Assembly: GCF_030070105.1 (NCBI RefSeq)
Contig: NZ_JASJOO010000002.1
Span: 1-64,000, forward strand
Length of the DNA stretch: 64,000 nucleotides
Direction: 5' to 3'
From: Bermanella sp. WJH001
GTDB lineage: Bacteria > Pseudomonadota > Gammaproteobacteria > Pseudomonadales > Oceanobacteraceae
The position numbers were made by a program, and so were the translations under genes. Below are positions 1-8,562 of the stretch, piece after piece (the stretch's first letter is position 1; each line of letters starts with the position of its first letter). The notes under the pieces are model-generated. The model was not told the DNA's origin. It did not search any database and was given only the letters and a program-made list of their open reading frames with translations.

Positions 1-18
1 ATAACAGGCGCCTGTTAT
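1..18. repeat. 18-bp perfect palindrome at window edge
   Basis: The first 18 bases read the same on both strands (ATAACAGGCG centre CCTGTTAT). It could be an operator, or the end of a hairpin or recombination site that continues off the window. No function can be assigned from the sequence alone. Confidence 0.5.
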
Positions 19-28
19 TTCAATATAC

Positions 29-147
29 CGTGCGTGCGCGTTTTTCCTGCAAGATTTGAAATGGATTTCAAAGAAACCGCTTTCCCTTCAAATACTTATG
101 GCCGAAAAACAGCATTGTCTGACAATGCGTAAACGCGCACGCGCACG
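29..147. repeat. Inverted repeat flanking an 85-bp spacer
   Basis: CGTGCG-TGCGCGTTT at 29-43 is complementary to AAACGCGCACGCGCACG at 131-147, with two extra bases in the right arm. Between them, at 112-128, GCATTGTC and GACAATGC flank a single T. The whole lies just upstream of the ORF starting at 154. It could be the upstream region of a gene cassette or a large imperfect fold; the sequence does not settle its role. Confidence 0.4.
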
Positions 148-153
148 ATTAAA

Positions 154-576
154 ATGTTATGGTTCTTTATGAATTACCTACAAGAAATATTTAGAAACTA
201 TGCACACACAAGCCTTTTACAAAAAAAATATAAAACCCTGACAGGTTGGATTGGAGTCTTTGGAAGTCTTTTCGGCGTTTTTTTAACGTGTGTTGTTGGG
301 TTTCATCTGCTGCCTGTATTAGGTATAGATTTAGATAAACCGGTTTCACCTGAAAATAGATCTATTTGGGGGCTGCTTTTTGGAATAAGTGGCTTTCTCA
401 TAATTACTATAATCGGGCTTTTCATTTCTATATCTGTGTTCAGTTATTTCATGTATGCCACAGGTAAATTTACGAAAAGCGAGGCTAAGCACTATAGCTT
501 ACGATCTAGATATCCTAAATACTGGTATAAAGAAGAATTTAAATACTTAGCCTCATCTGAAGAAAATGAATCATAA
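154..576 (+). CDS. Small two-helix membrane protein, unknown function
   Basis: I do not recognise this 140-aa protein. Two hydrophobic stretches are clear, roughly residues 32-58 and 71-102, so it is probably an inner-membrane protein with a charged, lysine- and tyrosine-rich C-terminal tail (about 105-140). ATG at 154 is used; ATG at 169 is an alternative, and neither has a good ribosome-binding site. The gene is more AT-rich than the folD and TCA genes that follow. Its TAA stop is also the first three bases of a fold with attC architecture (571-654). This is what one expects of an integron gene cassette, so horizontal acquisition is plausible. It is not part of the folD unit, which is on the other strand and separated by a terminator. 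Confidence 0.6.
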   Translation: MLWFFMNYLQEIFRNYAHTSLLQKKYKTLTGWIGVFGSLFGVFLTCVVGFHLLPVLGIDLDKPVSPENRSIWGLLFGISGFLIITIIGLFISISVFSYFMYATGKFTKSEAKHYSLRSRYPKYWYKEEFKYLASSEENES

Positions 577-654
577 CAAAGCAAGGCACAACCGCACAGC
601 AAGCTGTTCTGGACTCACTCATTCTTCGCTCGCCTGTGCTTGCGAGCGTTAAGC
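571..654 (+). other. Candidate integron attC-like recombination site
   Basis: The left arm 574-590 (TAAC, short spacer, GCAAGGCACA) pairs with the right arm 635-651 (TGTGCTTGC, spacer, GTTA). The left arm has one unpaired G, and the spacers next to TAAC/GTTA do not match. This R-box, spacer, L-box and extrahelical-base layout is that of attC sites. The right end GTTAAGC fits the GTTRRRY core. The left core TCATAAC fits RYYYAAC only in part. The length (about 80 bp) and its position directly after a small hypothetical ORF also fit. No integrase gene is in the window, so this remains a structural inference. Confidence 0.5.
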
Positions 655-687
655 AAAAAAAACGGAAGCCTTGGCTTCCGTTTTTTT
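655..687. terminator. Bidirectional Rho-independent terminator
   Basis: A run of A, then ACGGAAGCC-TT-GGCTTCCGT (662-681), then a run of T. The A-run and T-run make it usable on both strands, ending folD on the minus strand and the small membrane-protein gene on the plus strand. Confidence 0.85.
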
Positions 688-752
688 ATGTATCTCGCTT
701 GGTCAAACGAAAACGTTAGAACGTCTCCCGTCTCCCATCAAGCATCTAACAC

Positions 753-1610
753 TTAAACATCATGAAACGTCTCGCACGCATAAAGCGTATTTTCCATGAG
801 TGTGGCAACGGTCATTGGGCCAACACCGCCGGGCACGGGTGTAATGTGGCTGGCGCGTTCAGCGGCTACGTCATAATCTAGGTCGCCCGCTAGTTTGCCG
901 TTATCTAAACGATTAATAGCGACGTCAATTACGATGGCGCCCGGTTTGATCCAGTTGGCGTCCACTATGCCACGTTTGCCGATAGCCACGATTAGCAGGT
1001 CCGCCTGTTCAACATGGTGTTTTAAGTCTTGTGTGAAGCGGTGGCAGATAGTGGTGGTGCTGCCGGCTAGGAGTAGTTCCATGGCCATTGGGCGGCCAAC
1101 AATGTTGGATGCACCTACGATAACAGCGTGTAGGCCCTTAACATTAAGTTCGTAATGCTTGAGCAGTGTCATGATGCCAGCAGGGGTGCATGAGCGTAAT
1201 ACAGGGATACGCTGAGCTAGGCGGCCCACATTGTATGGGTGAAAGCCGTCTACGTCTTTTTGCGGGTGGATGCGCTCAATCACCTTGGTGCTGTCTAAAT
1301 GAGCCGGCAAGGGTAGTTGCACGAGAATGCCGTCAATGCTGTCATCTGCATTTAAGTCATCAATTAAGCCTAGTAGGGTGGCTTCGTCGGTGTCACTTGG
1401 AAGGTTGTGACCAATACTCTTAATGCCGATGGCTTCACAGGCTTGGCGCTTTTTACCAACGTATACTTCGCTGGCGGCGTCGCTGCCTACTAATATGACG
1501 GCTAAGCCTGGTGCACGTTTACCGGCATCTGTACGTTGTTGAATACGTTGAGCTACTTGCTCTTTGAGGGTGGCGCTTACGGCGTTACCGTCTATGCGTT
1601 GTGCACTCAT
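753..1610 (-). CDS. folD: Bifunctional methylenetetrahydrofolate dehydrogenase/cyclohydrolase FolD
   Basis: A cytosolic one-carbon enzyme that converts 5,10-methylene-THF to 5,10-methenyl-THF (NADP-dependent) and then to 10-formyl-THF, feeding purine and formyl-Met-tRNA synthesis. The 285-aa product has the family landmarks: Tyr50 and Lys54 in YVGKK, the QLPLP motif near 98, the Rossmann motif [10 protein letters not shown] near 165, and [10 protein letters not shown] near 258. The open frame extends 26 codons further upstream, but ATG at 1610 is chosen because AGGAA lies just before it and the protein then starts like other FolDs. It is a single gene, ended by the bidirectional terminator at 655-687, and divergent from the tRNA operon. 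Confidence 0.95.
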   Translation of the reverse strand: MSAQRIDGNAVSATLKEQVAQRIQQRTDAGKRAPGLAVILVGSDAASEVYVGKKRQACEAIGIKSIGHNLPSDTDEATLLGLIDDLNADDSIDGILVQLPLPAHLDSTKVIERIHPQKDVDGFHPYNVGRLAQRIPVLRSCTPAGIMTLLKHYELNVKGLHAVIVGASNIVGRPMAMELLLAGSTTTICHRFTQDLKHHVEQADLLIVAIGKRGIVDANWIKPGAIVIDVAINRLDNGKLAGDLDYDVAAERASHITPVPGGVGPMTVATLMENTLYACETFHDV

Positions 1611-1742
1611 GGCTTTCCTACTGGGTATGCGTAAAAAATTTTCGCAATTTTCGCATGGTTCGCCTGTAATACAAAGTACTGGGATCAATTCTTGTGAATT
1701 CTTGGAACTACTTGTTTTATATAAAATTTTTATAAAAAAGAG

Positions 1743-1771
1743 TTGACGACTTCATGGCTCATACGTATTAT
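1743..1771 (+). promoter_or_regulatory. Sigma70 promoter of the tRNA operon
   Basis: TTGACG (1743-1748), a 17-bp spacer and TATTAT (1766-1771), followed by the GC-rich stretch GCGCCCC. A GC-rich discriminator is typical of stable-RNA promoters under stringent (ppGpp) control. A 7-bp hairpin, CTCAGTG/CACTGAG (1780-1803), lies in the transcribed leader before the first tRNA. Confidence 0.8.
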
Positions 1772-1855
1772 GCGCCCCACTCAGTGAGCACTACTGCACT
1801 GAGCGGCAAATGAGAGTTTGTCTCTGACGTCTAACTTGTTGTTTAGACAGATGAA

Positions 1856-1932
1856 GCGCCCGTAGCTCAATCGGATAGAGCATCGGCCTTCTAAGCCGAG
1901 GGTTACAGGTTCGATTCCTGTCGGGCGTACCA
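1856..1932 (+). tRNA. tRNA-Arg (anticodon TCT)
   Basis: Full cloverleaf of 77 nt including an encoded CCA. The acceptor GCGCCCG pairs with CGGGCGT (one G-U). The T-arm contains GGTTCGATTCC. The anticodon loop CTTCTAA gives TCT, which reads AGA/AGG. First gene of a four-tRNA operon. Confidence 0.95.
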
Positions 1933-1958
1933 GCCTTTGGTTTGTTAAGTAGTATTGT

Positions 1959-2035
1959 GGTGACTGTAGCTCAGTTGGTAGAGCGCAGGATTGTGATTCC
2001 TGTGGTCGAGGGTTCGATCCCCTTCAGTCACCCCA
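1959..2035 (+). tRNA. tRNA-His (anticodon GTG)
   Basis: Acceptor GTGACTG (1960-1966) pairs with CAGTCAC (2025-2031). An encoded G at 1959 can serve as the histidine-specific G-1 opposite C73. The anticodon loop TTGTGAT gives GTG, and CCA is encoded (2033-2035). It lies 26 bp after the tRNA-Arg gene. Confidence 0.95.
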
Positions 2036-2083
2036 TTATTTCTGTTTTGAGTGGCCACTTGGCACTTGAGGCAAAAATGTTGT

Positions 2084-2168
2084 GCGGATGTGGTGAAATT
2101 GGTATACACGCCAGATTTAGGTTCTGGTGCCGCGAGGCGTGAGAGTTCGAGTCTCTCCATCCGCACCA
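2084..2168 (+). tRNA. tRNA-Leu (anticodon TAG), copy 1
   Basis: An 85-nt class II tRNA with a long variable arm. The acceptor GCGGATG pairs with CATCCGC, the anticodon loop TTTAGGT gives TAG (CUN codons), and CCA is encoded. It is nearly identical to the next copy outside the acceptor stem and variable-arm tip. Confidence 0.95.
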
Positions 2169-2241
2169 TTTATTTTTAGTTAAATAAATGGTGTTTTAAG
2201 TTTAGAGCTACTGTATCAACCTTTGGGTTGGCCTCTGTTGT

Positions 2242-2326
<85 letters not shown>

Positions 2327-2428
2327 TTTACTTCTTGTAAATGACTTTTCTTAGTTTTCCTGTTTTTTCCTTTATTTGTTTTTTTGCGCGACACTCTGTG
2401 TGAATGAATCGCGCATTATTTTTCTTGT

Positions 2429-3298
2429 TTATGTCTTTTTGTTGAGTCTGAGTATTAGGCTGGACGTATCTAGTTTACCGTGCCCTTGGCGTTGAAGTTC
2501 TGAGTAGTACTCGCTAACAACCTTGGTGGTCGGCAGGTTGATGTGCATGGTCTTTGCTGTGTTTAGGCAGATATTCAAATCTTTTTGCATGTGATCCACG
2601 GCGAATCCAAAATCAAATTGTTGCTTGATCATGGTGGTGGATCGATTCAACATCTGCCAAGAAGATGCGGCCCCGTTGCCGAGTGTGTTCATAACTTTGT
2701 CCATGTCTAATCCCGCTTTTTGTCCAAAATTGATGCCTTCTGCCAGTGCTTGAATTAAACCTGCCACACAGATTTGATTGACCATTTTGGTGAGCTGGCC
2801 GGTGCCTACTTCACCCATGTGTGTGAATGATTTGGCATAACATTGGGTGAGGGTTTTGGCTTGTTCACAAGGCTGTAAGTCTCCGCCACACATGATGGTG
2901 AGTTGGCCATTGATTGCGCCTTGCTCGCCGCCTGAAACGGGTGCGTCTACATAATCAATCCCAAGTGGTTTGAGTTTGCTGTGCATGCGTTTGGCAAGTT
3001 CGCTACTGGTGGTGCTGTGGTCAATAATGAGGCTGCCTTTTGTGAGGCTGAGGTGAGCACCTTGTTCGCCGAATATGAGTTGTTCAACATCCTGATCATT
3101 ACCGACGCATAAAATGAGTACGTGTGTGTTTTTGCAGGCATCTTGTGCGTTATTTGCGGTTTTGTGCTCGGGGTGTTGTGCAAGCCAAGCTTGGGTTTTG
3201 CTTGGGCTGCGATTATAAGCGGTTATTTTATGTTGTTTGCTAAGGTGGCTTGCCATGGGGGCGCCCATGTTGCCTAGGCCGATGAATGCTATGTTCAT
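2429..3298 (-). CDS. NAD(P)-dependent 3-hydroxyisobutyrate dehydrogenase family protein
   Basis: A soluble beta-hydroxyacid dehydrogenase (289 aa). The N-terminal Rossmann motif is GLGNMGAP (residues 7-14). The substrate-binding motif DAPVSGGEQGA is near 118-128, and the catalytic-lysine region GQLTKMVNQ is near 165. The family includes 3-hydroxyisobutyrate dehydrogenase (valine breakdown) and tartronate semialdehyde reductase; sequence alone does not tell which substrate is used. ATG at 3298 begins directly at the nucleotide-binding strand, as in the family. It is transcribed alone, away from gltA's terminator and toward the tRNA operon. Confidence 0.85.
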   Translation of the reverse strand: MNIAFIGLGNMGAPMASHLSKQHKITAYNRSPSKTQAWLAQHPEHKTANNAQDACKNTHVLILCVGNDQDVEQLIFGEQGAHLSLTKGSLIIDHSTTSSELAKRMHSKLKPLGIDYVDAPVSGGEQGAINGQLTIMCGGDLQPCEQAKTLTQCYAKSFTHMGEVGTGQLTKMVNQICVAGLIQALAEGINFGQKAGLDMDKVMNTLGNGAASSWQMLNRSTTMIKQQFDFGFAVDHMQKDLNICLNTAKTMHINLPTTKVVSEYYSELQRQGHGKLDTSSLILRLNKKT

Positions 3299-3336
3299 AG
3301 TAATTACTTATGTGATGTTGCAAGTAAATATAAGAT

Positions 3337-3372
3337 AAAAAAAAACCGCTCTGCAAGCAGGGCGGTTTTTTC
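3337..3372 (-). terminator. Terminator downstream of gltA
   Basis: AACCGCTCTGC-AA-GCAGGGCGGTT (one G-U pair), with A-runs and T-runs on the two sides. On the minus strand it follows the gltA stop by about 25 bases and ends in a run of T. Confidence 0.85.
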
Positions 3373-3396
3373 AGTTTTTACTGGGTCACGTGGTGA

Positions 3397-4677
3397 TTAT
3401 TTTTTTGGGTAATCACGTTGTGTGTGGCCAGTGTAAAGCTGACGAGGACGAGCGATGCGGTATTCGTTGCCGATCATTTCGTTCCAGTGAGCGATCCAGC
3501 CTGGTGTACGACCTGTAGCAAAGATTACAGTGAACAGCTCAGTTGGGATGCCGATTGCTTTAAGGATGATACCTGAGTAGAAATCTACGTTAGGGTATAG
3601 GCCACGTTTTTGGAAGTATTCGTCTTCTAGGGCGATTTTTTCCAGTTTCATTGCCATTTTAAGCATAGGATCATCTTCTAGGCCTAGTTCAGCAAGTACT
3701 TCGTCACAGGTTTTCTTCATTACTGTGGCGCGTGGGTCGTAGTTTTTGTAAACGCGGTGACCAAAGCCCATTAGACGGAATGGATCATTCTTGTCTTTAG
3801 CTTTTGCTAAGAACTCATCGATACGAGTTTCGTCGCCGATTTCGTCAAGCATTTTAAGTACAGCTTCGTTGGCGCCGCCGTGAGCAGGTCCCCAAAGTGC
3901 AGCAATACCAGAGGCGATACATGCATATGGGTTGGCACCTGTGGAGCCGGCCATGCGTACGGTTGATGTTGAAGCGTTTTGTTCGTGGTCAGCATGCAAT
4001 AAGAAAATGCGATCCATTGCGCGAGCAAGAGTTGGGCTGATTTTCTTTTCTTCGGCTGGTGTGTTGAACATCATGTGAAGGAAGTTTTCAGAGTAGCTCA
4101 GGTCATTGCGTGGATACATGAAAGGCTGGCCTTGGTTGTATTTGTAAACCATGGCGGCCAATGTTGGCATTTTTGCAATTAAGCGGTGTGCTGCAATTTC
4201 ACGATGCTTGTCATCATTGATATCAAGTTGGTCGTGATAGAATGCTGATAGTGCACCAACAACGCCACACATGATGGCCATTGGGTGAGCGTCACGACGG
4301 AAGCCATTAAAGAAATGGGCTAGTTGCTCGTGAACCATTGTGTGGTGAGTAATGGTATCAACAAATTTTTCTTTTTCTTCTGGGGTTGGTAGTTCGCCGT
4401 GAAGAAGTAAGTAAGATGTTTCTAGGAAATCTGAGTGCTCAGCTAATTGCTCAATTGGGTAGCCGCGGTGTAGAAGTACACCTTTACCGCCATCAATATA
4501 AGTAATTTTAGATTCGCATGATGCGGTTGAAACAAAGCCTGGGTCGTAAGTGAATTTACCAAGACCGGCTAAACTGCGAACATCAATTACGTCTGGGCCA
4601 ATGGTGCCTTCGTAAATTGGCAGTTCTAGGGTTTCATCGAAACCGTCAATTTTTAACTGCGCCTTTTTGTCAGCCAT
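3397..4677 (-). CDS. gltA: Citrate synthase (type II, hexameric)
   Basis: Condenses acetyl-CoA and oxaloacetate to citrate, the entry step of the TCA cycle. The 426-aa length matches the NADH-sensitive type II enzymes (427 aa in E. coli). Catalytic motifs are visible: HADHEQNAS (His near 264), [14 protein letters not shown] (His near 305) and PNVDFYSG (Asp near 362). The frame stays open upstream to 4743, but ATG at 4677 is preceded by a perfect AGGAGG seven bases away and the protein then starts MADKKA as in relatives. It is divergent from sdhCDAB and has its own promoter at 4775-4802 and a terminator at 3337-3372. Confidence 0.97.
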   Translation of the reverse strand: MADKKAQLKIDGFDETLELPIYEGTIGPDVIDVRSLAGLGKFTYDPGFVSTASCESKITYIDGGKGVLLHRGYPIEQLAEHSDFLETSYLLLHGELPTPEEKEKFVDTITHHTMVHEQLAHFFNGFRRDAHPMAIMCGVVGALSAFYHDQLDINDDKHREIAAHRLIAKMPTLAAMVYKYNQGQPFMYPRNDLSYSENFLHMMFNTPAEEKKISPTLARAMDRIFLLHADHEQNASTSTVRMAGSTGANPYACIASGIAALWGPAHGGANEAVLKMLDEIGDETRIDEFLAKAKDKNDPFRLMGFGHRVYKNYDPRATVMKKTCDEVLAELGLEDDPMLKMAMKLEKIALEDEYFQKRGLYPNVDFYSGIILKAIGIPTELFTVIFATGRTPGWIAHWNEMIGNEYRIARPRQLYTGHTQRDYPKK

Positions 4678-4774
4678 GCATGGCCTCCTATCTGCTATTT
4701 CTGATACTGGTATTTTTTCAAATACCCTAATTTTGTCGAGCAATAATAGCTCTGTACCGTTGCAAAGACGGCCA

Positions 4775-4802
4775 ACTATAGAGCCAAAATAGTGATTGTC
4801 AA
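4775..4802 (-). promoter_or_regulatory. gltA promoter
   Basis: Read on the minus strand: TTGACA (4802-4797), a 16-bp spacer, and TATAGT (4780-4775). This predicts a 5' leader of about 90 nt before the gltA ATG. The -35 hexamer is a perfect consensus. Confidence 0.7.
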
Positions 4803-4916
4803 TTATTGACCATGAGTTAGTGGTGTAAGTTTAGTCGAACTGTCTAAAGAATGATCTATTATTAATCCAAGCACGTAAAATAGTGCGAAATACAAGTTTT
4901 AAGTTTAGGTGCTTAT

Positions 4917-4945
4917 TTGTATTTAACAAACACTGTGTCTATAAT
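4917..4945 (+). promoter_or_regulatory. sdhCDAB promoter
   Basis: TTGTAT (4917-4922), a 17-bp spacer, and a perfect TATAAT (4940-4945). This leaves a leader of about 120 nt before sdhC. With the gltA promoter it explains most of the 396-bp gltA-sdhC gap. Confidence 0.7.
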
Positions 4946-4985
4946 TCGGCGCGTTTGCGAAGGCACTAAAAAGACCCGTAAGTTC

Positions 4986-5052
4986 GCATTTTTATTGATA
5001 AAAATGCACAACAAACGAGCCTGCCCACATAAGCTCGCCTTATTTTGAGGCG
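4986..5052 (+). promoter_or_regulatory. Structured 5' leader of sdhC
   Basis: Two hairpins lie in the leader: GCATTTTTAT-TG-ATAAAAATGC (4986-5007) and CGCCT-loop-AGGCG (5036-5052), the second ending 21 bases before the sdhC start. The leader could affect translation or be a target of small RNAs, as known for sdh in other bacteria. That role is inference. Confidence 0.35.
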
Positions 5053-5073
5053 TGAGAGAGAGTGTAGAGAAAA

Positions 5074-5451
5074 GTGAATCAACAACGACCAATAAATTTA
5101 GATCTGACTAAGTTCAGTTTCCCTCTTCCTGCTTTGACATCAATTACCCATCGTGTCGCTGGTGTAATTTTGTTTGTAGGTATTATTTTTCTGTTATGCA
5201 CTTTGAGCGGTTCTCTTGAATCTGCCGAAGGATTTGCAGCAGCGAAACAATCAATGACTACTGGTTTCGGTAGTTTTATCACCTGGGGTTTGCTATCAGC
5301 ATTAGCGTTTCATTTTGTTGCTGGTATTAAACATTTATTCATGGATTTTGGCATTGGTGAGACCAAAGAAAGCGGTAAGGTAGCAGCTATCATTACTATC
5401 ATTCTTTCGGTTGTATTAATTGCTTTAGCAGGAGTTTGGGTATGGGCGTAA
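5074..5451 (+). CDS. sdhC: Succinate dehydrogenase cytochrome b556 subunit SdhC
   Basis: Membrane anchor subunit (125 aa) of complex II that, with SdhD, binds haem b and ubiquinone. Three transmembrane helices are seen at about 28-48, 66-86 and 103-123. The motif SITHRVAG (Ser and Arg near the quinone site) is near 23-30, and the helix-2 HFVAGIKHL contains the likely haem-ligand His. The start is GTG at 5074; the resulting N-terminus (NQQRPINLDL) matches the family, and the ribosome-binding site is weak. First gene of sdhCDAB; its end overlaps sdhD by 10 bases. Confidence 0.95.
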   Translation: MNQQRPINLDLTKFSFPLPALTSITHRVAGVILFVGIIFLLCTLSGSLESAEGFAAAKQSMTTGFGSFITWGLLSALAFHFVAGIKHLFMDFGIGETKESGKVAAIITIILSVVLIALAGVWVWA

Positions 5452-5789
5452 GCATCACTAACTTCAGTCGCAGCGGTTTGTCAGACTGGTTGATCCAGCG
5501 TTTTTCAGCTGTTGTTCTTGCTGCTTATTCGGTGTTCATTGTTGGCTATTTGCTAGCAAACCCTGAATTGAGCTTTGCTCAATGGCAAGAGTTCTTCGCT
5601 TGTACTGCAGTGCGTATTTTTTCTTTATTAGCACTTATTTCTACAGTGGCTCACGCTTGGATTGGTATGTGGACGATTTCTACTGACTATATCAAACAAG
5701 CAGCTATTCGCTTTGCATTCCAAGTGACTTGCTTCTTAGCAATGTTTGTATACTTGGTTTGGGGCATTGACATTATTTGGGGTGTATAA
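5442..5789 (+). CDS. sdhD: Succinate dehydrogenase membrane anchor subunit SdhD
   Basis: Second membrane anchor of complex II (115 aa), with three hydrophobic helices. The haem/quinone-side motif VAHAWIGMWTISTDYIK is near residues 66-82. A TTG at 5436 is in frame, but ATG at 5442 is preferred because AGGAG lies seven bases upstream of it. The start overlaps the sdhC stop, which suggests translational coupling. Confidence 0.94.
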   Translation: MGVSITNFSRSGLSDWLIQRFSAVVLAAYSVFIVGYLLANPELSFAQWQEFFACTAVRIFSLLALISTVAHAWIGMWTISTDYIKQAAIRFAFQVTCFLAMFVYLVWGIDIIWGV

Positions 5790-5792
5790 GTC

Positions 5793-7568
5793 ATGACAGC
5801 CAATATTCGTACAATGACATTTGATGCCATCGTAATTGGTGGTGGTGGTGCTGGCATGCGTGCTGCACTGCAATTAACAGAAGCTGGTATTAAAACCGCT
5901 TGTGTGACTAAAGTATTCCCTACACGTTCTCATACTGTATCTGCGCAAGGTGGTATTACTTGTGCGATCGCGTCTAATGATCCAAATGATGATTGGCGCT
6001 GGCACATGTACGATACCGTTAAAGGTTCTGATTACATCGGTGACCAAGACGCGATCGAATACATGTGTAAAGTAGGTCCTCAAGCGGTTTTTGAATTAGA
6101 CCACATGGGTTTGCCTTTCTCTCGTACTGAAGAAGGTCGTATTTATCAGCGTCCTTTCGGTGGTCAGTCTAAGGGTCCTGATAATCCAACTCAGGCTGCT
6201 CGTACTTGTGCTGCTGCTGACCGTACTGGTCATGCTCTTTTACACGCGCTTTATCAAGGTAACTTAAAAGGCGGTACTACTTTCTTAAACGAATGGTACG
6301 CGGTTGATCTTGTTAAAAACGAAAATGATCAAGTTGCCGGTGCAATTGTTATATGCATCGAAACGGGTGAAACCGTTTACATTCAAGCCAAAGCGACTGT
6401 TCTTGCAACAGGTGGTGCTGGCCGTATTTACCAATCTACTACTAACGCATTGATCAATACTGGTGACGGTATGGGTATGTCTTTACGTGCTGGCGTACCT
6501 GCACAAGACATGGAAATGTGGCAGTTCCACCCAACGGGTATTGCAGGTGCTGGTGTACTTGTAACTGAAGGTTGTCGTGGTGAAGGTGGGTACCTAATTA
6601 ATAAAGATGGCGAGCGTTTCATGGAACGTTATGCGCCAAACGCCAAAGACCTTGCAGGTCGTGACGTTGTGGCTCGTTCTATGGTTATGGAGATCCTTGA
6701 AGGTCGTGGTTGTGGCCCTGAAGGTGATCACGTAATGCTTAAGCTTGATCATCTTGGTGAAGAAACCCTTAACGCTAAATTGCCAGGTATCCTTGAGCTA
6801 TCTCGTACATTTGCTCACGCTGACCCAGTTAAAGAGCCAATTCCAGTTGTTCCAACTTGTCACTATATGATGGGTGGTGTTCCAACTAACATTGGTGGTC
6901 AGGCGATCACTCAAGACGAAAACGGCAACGACAAAATCGTTGAAGGTTTATACGCTTGTGGTGAAGCAGCTTGTGTATCGGTGCACGGTGCTAACCGTCT
7001 TGGTGGTAACTCTTTGCTTGACCTTGTTGTATTTGGTCGTGCTGCTGGCTTACAAATTGAGAAGAGTTTCCGTGAAGGTTTTGACTCTGTTGATCCTCGC
7101 GAAGAAGACATCAAGCGCGCAATGGCACGTTTAGATCGTCTAAACAACAGCACCTCTGGTGAATCTGTTGCTGAAGTACGTAAAGATCTTCAAAAATGTA
7201 TGCAGCTTTACTTCGGTGTATTCCGTGAAGGTGAAGCGATGCAAAAAGGCCTTACGATGCTTAAAGAGATTGGTGAGCGTGTTAAAAACACTTACCTTGA
7301 AGATAAGTCTCAAGCCTTCAACACTGCTCGTATCGAAGCTCTTGAGCTAGATAACCTTTACGAAGTTGCACTTGCCACTGCAATCGCAGCTGAAGAGCGT
7401 AAAGAATCTCGTGGTGCTCATGCACGTAACGACTTTACTGAGCGTGATGATGAAAATTGGTTATGCCATTCATTGTACTTCCCTCAAGATCAAAGCATCA
7501 AAAAACGTGCTGTGAACTTTGAGCCGAAAACAATGCCTGCGTTCCCACCAAAAGTTCGTACATACTAA
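5793..7568 (+). CDS. sdhA: Succinate dehydrogenase flavoprotein subunit SdhA
   Basis: Catalytic subunit of complex II (591 aa) that oxidises succinate to fumarate with covalently bound FAD. Visible: the dinucleotide motif [13 protein letters not shown] (near 17-29), the FAD-attachment region [10 protein letters not shown] (His near 47), the active-site segment QFHPTGI near 245, and [19 protein letters not shown] near 398. ATG at 5793 starts three bases after the sdhD stop. It follows the sdhD gene closely and is coupled to sdhB, 18 bases downstream. Confidence 0.97.
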   Translation: MTANIRTMTFDAIVIGGGGAGMRAALQLTEAGIKTACVTKVFPTRSHTVSAQGGITCAIASNDPNDDWRWHMYDTVKGSDYIGDQDAIEYMCKVGPQAVFELDHMGLPFSRTEEGRIYQRPFGGQSKGPDNPTQAARTCAAADRTGHALLHALYQGNLKGGTTFLNEWYAVDLVKNENDQVAGAIVICIETGETVYIQAKATVLATGGAGRIYQSTTNALINTGDGMGMSLRAGVPAQDMEMWQFHPTGIAGAGVLVTEGCRGEGGYLINKDGERFMERYAPNAKDLAGRDVVARSMVMEILEGRGCGPEGDHVMLKLDHLGEETLNAKLPGILELSRTFAHADPVKEPIPVVPTCHYMMGGVPTNIGGQAITQDENGNDKIVEGLYACGEAACVSVHGANRLGGNSLLDLVVFGRAAGLQIEKSFREGFDSVDPREEDIKRAMARLDRLNNSTSGESVAEVRKDLQKCMQLYFGVFREGEAMQKGLTMLKEIGERVKNTYLEDKSQAFNTARIEALELDNLYEVALATAIAAEERKESRGAHARNDFTERDDENWLCHSLYFPQDQSIKKRAVNFEPKTMPAFPPKVRTY

Positions 7569-7586
7569 GAGTGGGGGAGAGAGAAT

Positions 7587-8291
7587 ATGTTGCAAGTTAG
7601 CGTTTATCGTTACAACCCTGAAACAGATGCTGCACCCTACATGCAAGACTATCAGATCGAAACTGATGGCAAAGATTTGATGGTGCTAGATGTACTTGCT
7701 TTGGTTAAAGAGCAAGATTCAACATTGGCATATCGCCGTTCTTGTCGTGAAGGTGTTTGTGGTTCTGACGGCCTTAACATTAACGGCAAAAATGGTTTAG
7801 CGTGTGTGACGCCTTTATCTGAAAGTGTTAAGGGAAATAAGCTAGTATTACGTCCATTGCCTGGTTTGCCAGTTATTCGTGATCTAGTAATTGATATGAG
7901 TTTGTTCTATCAACAGTTTGAAAAGGTTAAGCCTTTCTTACAGAACAATACTCCGGCTCCTGCTATTGAGCGCCTTCAGTCTCCTGAAGAACGTGAAAAG
8001 TTAGATGGCCTTTACGAGTGTATCTTATGTGCATGTTGTTCTACTTCATGCCCATCTTTCTGGTGGAACCCTGATAAGTTTATCGGTCCTGCTGGTTTGT
8101 TACAGGCTTACCGCTTCTTGGCGGACAGCCGTGATACTGCAACACAAGAACGTTTAGATGGATTAGATGATCCATTTAGTGTGTTCCGTTGCCGCGGTAT
8201 CATGAACTGCGTAAGCGTATGTCCTAAAGGGTTGAACCCAACCCGTGCAATAGGTCACATTCGCAACATGCTGTTGACTCGTGAGATCTAA
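7587..8291 (+). CDS. sdhB: Succinate dehydrogenase iron-sulfur subunit SdhB
   Basis: Passes electrons from FADH2 in SdhA to ubiquinone at SdhC/D. The 234-aa protein shows the [2Fe-2S] site SCREGVCGSDGLNINGKNGL (Cys near 53-61, then Cys near 73). It also has the two C-terminal ferredoxin-type sites, CILCACCSTSCP (near 147) and CRGIMNCVSVCPKG (near 204), which hold [4Fe-4S] and [3Fe-4S]. A strong GGGGGAGAG site precedes the ATG. Last gene of sdhCDAB, followed by a hairpin. Confidence 0.97.
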   Translation: MLQVSVYRYNPETDAAPYMQDYQIETDGKDLMVLDVLALVKEQDSTLAYRRSCREGVCGSDGLNINGKNGLACVTPLSESVKGNKLVLRPLPGLPVIRDLVIDMSLFYQQFEKVKPFLQNNTPAPAIERLQSPEEREKLDGLYECILCACCSTSCPSFWWNPDKFIGPAGLLQAYRFLADSRDTATQERLDGLDDPFSVFRCRGIMNCVSVCPKGLNPTRAIGHIRNMLLTREI

Positions 8292-8293
8292 AT

Positions 8294-8322
8294 AAATAAA
8301 GGGGCTATTTGCCCCTTTATTT
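8294..8322 (+). terminator. Hairpin after sdhB
   Basis: AAATAAAGGGGC-TATTT-GCCCCTTTATTT is a perfect 12-bp stem. Its U-rich right arm could terminate or attenuate transcription between sdhB and sucA. The T-run beyond the stem is short, so read-through into sucA is possible. Confidence 0.6.
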
Positions 8323-8435
8323 GTTGTTACTGTGCATTTAAAAACAATACGTCAGGCATGGCGTAAAAATAATATAAAAAAAAGGCCTACTAGCATCATA
8401 TTTGCTAGGCTGTTATATAGATACAGATATATATA

Positions 8436-8522
8436 CCAAACAGGGAATCGGGTAACCCCCGTATTATTTGAAAAACTTCGGACCATATCCGGTCATCTGT
8501 CGATCCACGCAGGGAAGTTTGG
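8436..8522 (+). promoter_or_regulatory. Structured RNA leader upstream of sucA (candidate cis-regulator)
   Basis: CCAAAC (8436-8441) can pair with GTTTGG (8517-8522). This closes over AAT-CGGG/CCCG-ATT (8446-8465) and GACC/GGTC (8481-8494). AAACTTC (8473-8479) can instead pair with GAAGTTT (8514-8520), which excludes the closing stem. The fold ends 26 bases before the strong ribosome-binding site of sucA. Conserved RNA motifs upstream of sucA have been described in Pseudomonadales and relatives; whether this is one of them is not tested. Confidence 0.4.
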
Positions 8523-8562
8523 AAAGTAGTGCCCCTAGACATAATTTTAAGGTGGTTTAGTC

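Noticed and set aside
1611..1688. Longer folD start at 1688
   Set aside because: AGGAA precedes ATG at 1610 and the additional 26 residues do not resemble FolD.
1942..2169. ORFs of 66 and 74 aa across the tRNA-His and tRNA-Leu genes on both strands
   Set aside because: They lie entirely within well-formed tRNA genes, which explain the sequence.
4678..4743. Longer gltA start at 4743
   Set aside because: A perfect AGGAGG precedes ATG at 4677, and the additional 22 residues are not part of citrate synthase.
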